Assembly: GCA_025936015.1 (NCBI GenBank)
Contig: JAICUE010000089.1
Location: 1-8,663, forward strand
Length of the DNA: 8,663 bases
Reading direction: 5' to 3'
Source: Gemmatimonadaceae bacterium
Lineage (GTDB): Bacteria > Gemmatimonadota > Gemmatimonadetes > Gemmatimonadales > Gemmatimonadaceae
The position numbers and the translations under genes were made by a program. Below the pieces are notes generated by a model. It saw nothing but the letters and a program-made list of their open reading frames with translations, ran no database searches and was not told the origin of the DNA. Positions 8,540-8,663 of the stretch are shown here, in pieces. Position 1 is the stretch's first letter, and every line of letters begins with the position of its first letter.

Positions 8540-8625
8540 TACCCGGGACGAGACTCGAACTCGTATATCACTCGCGTGATGGGGGATTTTGAGTCCCCTG
8601 CGTCTACCGATTCCGCCACCCGGGC
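8540..8625 (-). tRNA. tRNA-Leu, anticodon CAA (reads TTG)
   Basis: This 86-base class II tRNA folds fully by hand. The acceptor arm pairs GCCCGGG with CCCGGGT (one G-U) and has discriminator A73. The D-arm contains the TGGCGGAATCGGTAGACGC pattern. The anticodon stem GGGGA/TCCCC holds loop CTCAAAA, placing CAA at 8589-8591. The long variable arm is ATCAC/GTGAT closed by a GCGA tetraloop. The T-arm is ACGAG/CTCGT with loop TTCGAGT. The long variable arm and A73 are leucine identity features. The 3' CCA is not encoded, so it must be added after transcription. A weak possible -10 (TAGATT) is upstream at about 8645-8650, but the window ends there. The next gene starts only 28 bases after its 3' end. 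Confidence 0.97.
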
Positions 8626-8663
8626 AGTCGTGTTTCGTCTCCCAATCTAGCGCTGGGGCTCGA

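Noticed and set aside
8512..8619. Receptor start at 8619, adding 36 residues
   Set aside because: These codons are the tRNA-Leu gene read as protein; the signal peptide begins at the ATG at 8511.

Overview
The window is GC-rich DNA (by eye about two thirds G+C), and every convincing gene lies on the minus strand, so transcription runs from high to low coordinates. The two outer-membrane receptor genes have Ala/Asp/Ser-rich mature N-termini and the metabolic genes are diderm-type. My best guess for the source is Gemmatimonadota or a similar high-GC diderm. This is inference from style, not from a database match.

Layout in transcription order: (1) a class II tRNA-Leu with anticodon CAA at 8540-8625; (2) only 28 bases further on, a 716-residue TonB-dependent receptor (6361-8511); (3) a 280-base spacer holding a possible promoter and a small 46-codon gene (6077-6217), whose stop overlaps the GTG start of an unrecognised 262-residue protein (5292-6080); (4) a 188-base spacer with a perfect 10-bp inverted repeat; (5) icd, NADP-type isocitrate dehydrogenase (3871-5103); (6) pepA, M17 leucyl aminopeptidase (2363-3841), 29 bases after icd; (7) a 670-residue TonB-receptor-like outer-membrane protein (354-2366), apparently started by a CTG that overlaps the pepA stop; (8) a 50-base gap with a good sigma-70-type promoter; and (9) the first 101 codons of yicC, cut by the window edge (1-303).

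icd, pepA and the 670-residue receptor look like one transcription unit: a TCA-cycle enzyme, a cytosolic peptidase and a surface transporter or plug-barrel protein. The small ORF and the 262-residue protein look like a translationally coupled pair of unknown function. The first receptor may be read through from the tRNA-Leu.

I found no CRISPR array, insertion sequence, prophage or defence system. The unusual signals are these: an octamer (CGTTAGGC on the coding strand) that occurs seven times and contains every in-frame TTA leucine codon I could find; the probable CTG start; the coupled small ORF; the duplicated domain of the 262-residue protein; and a near-leaderless promoter for yicC.
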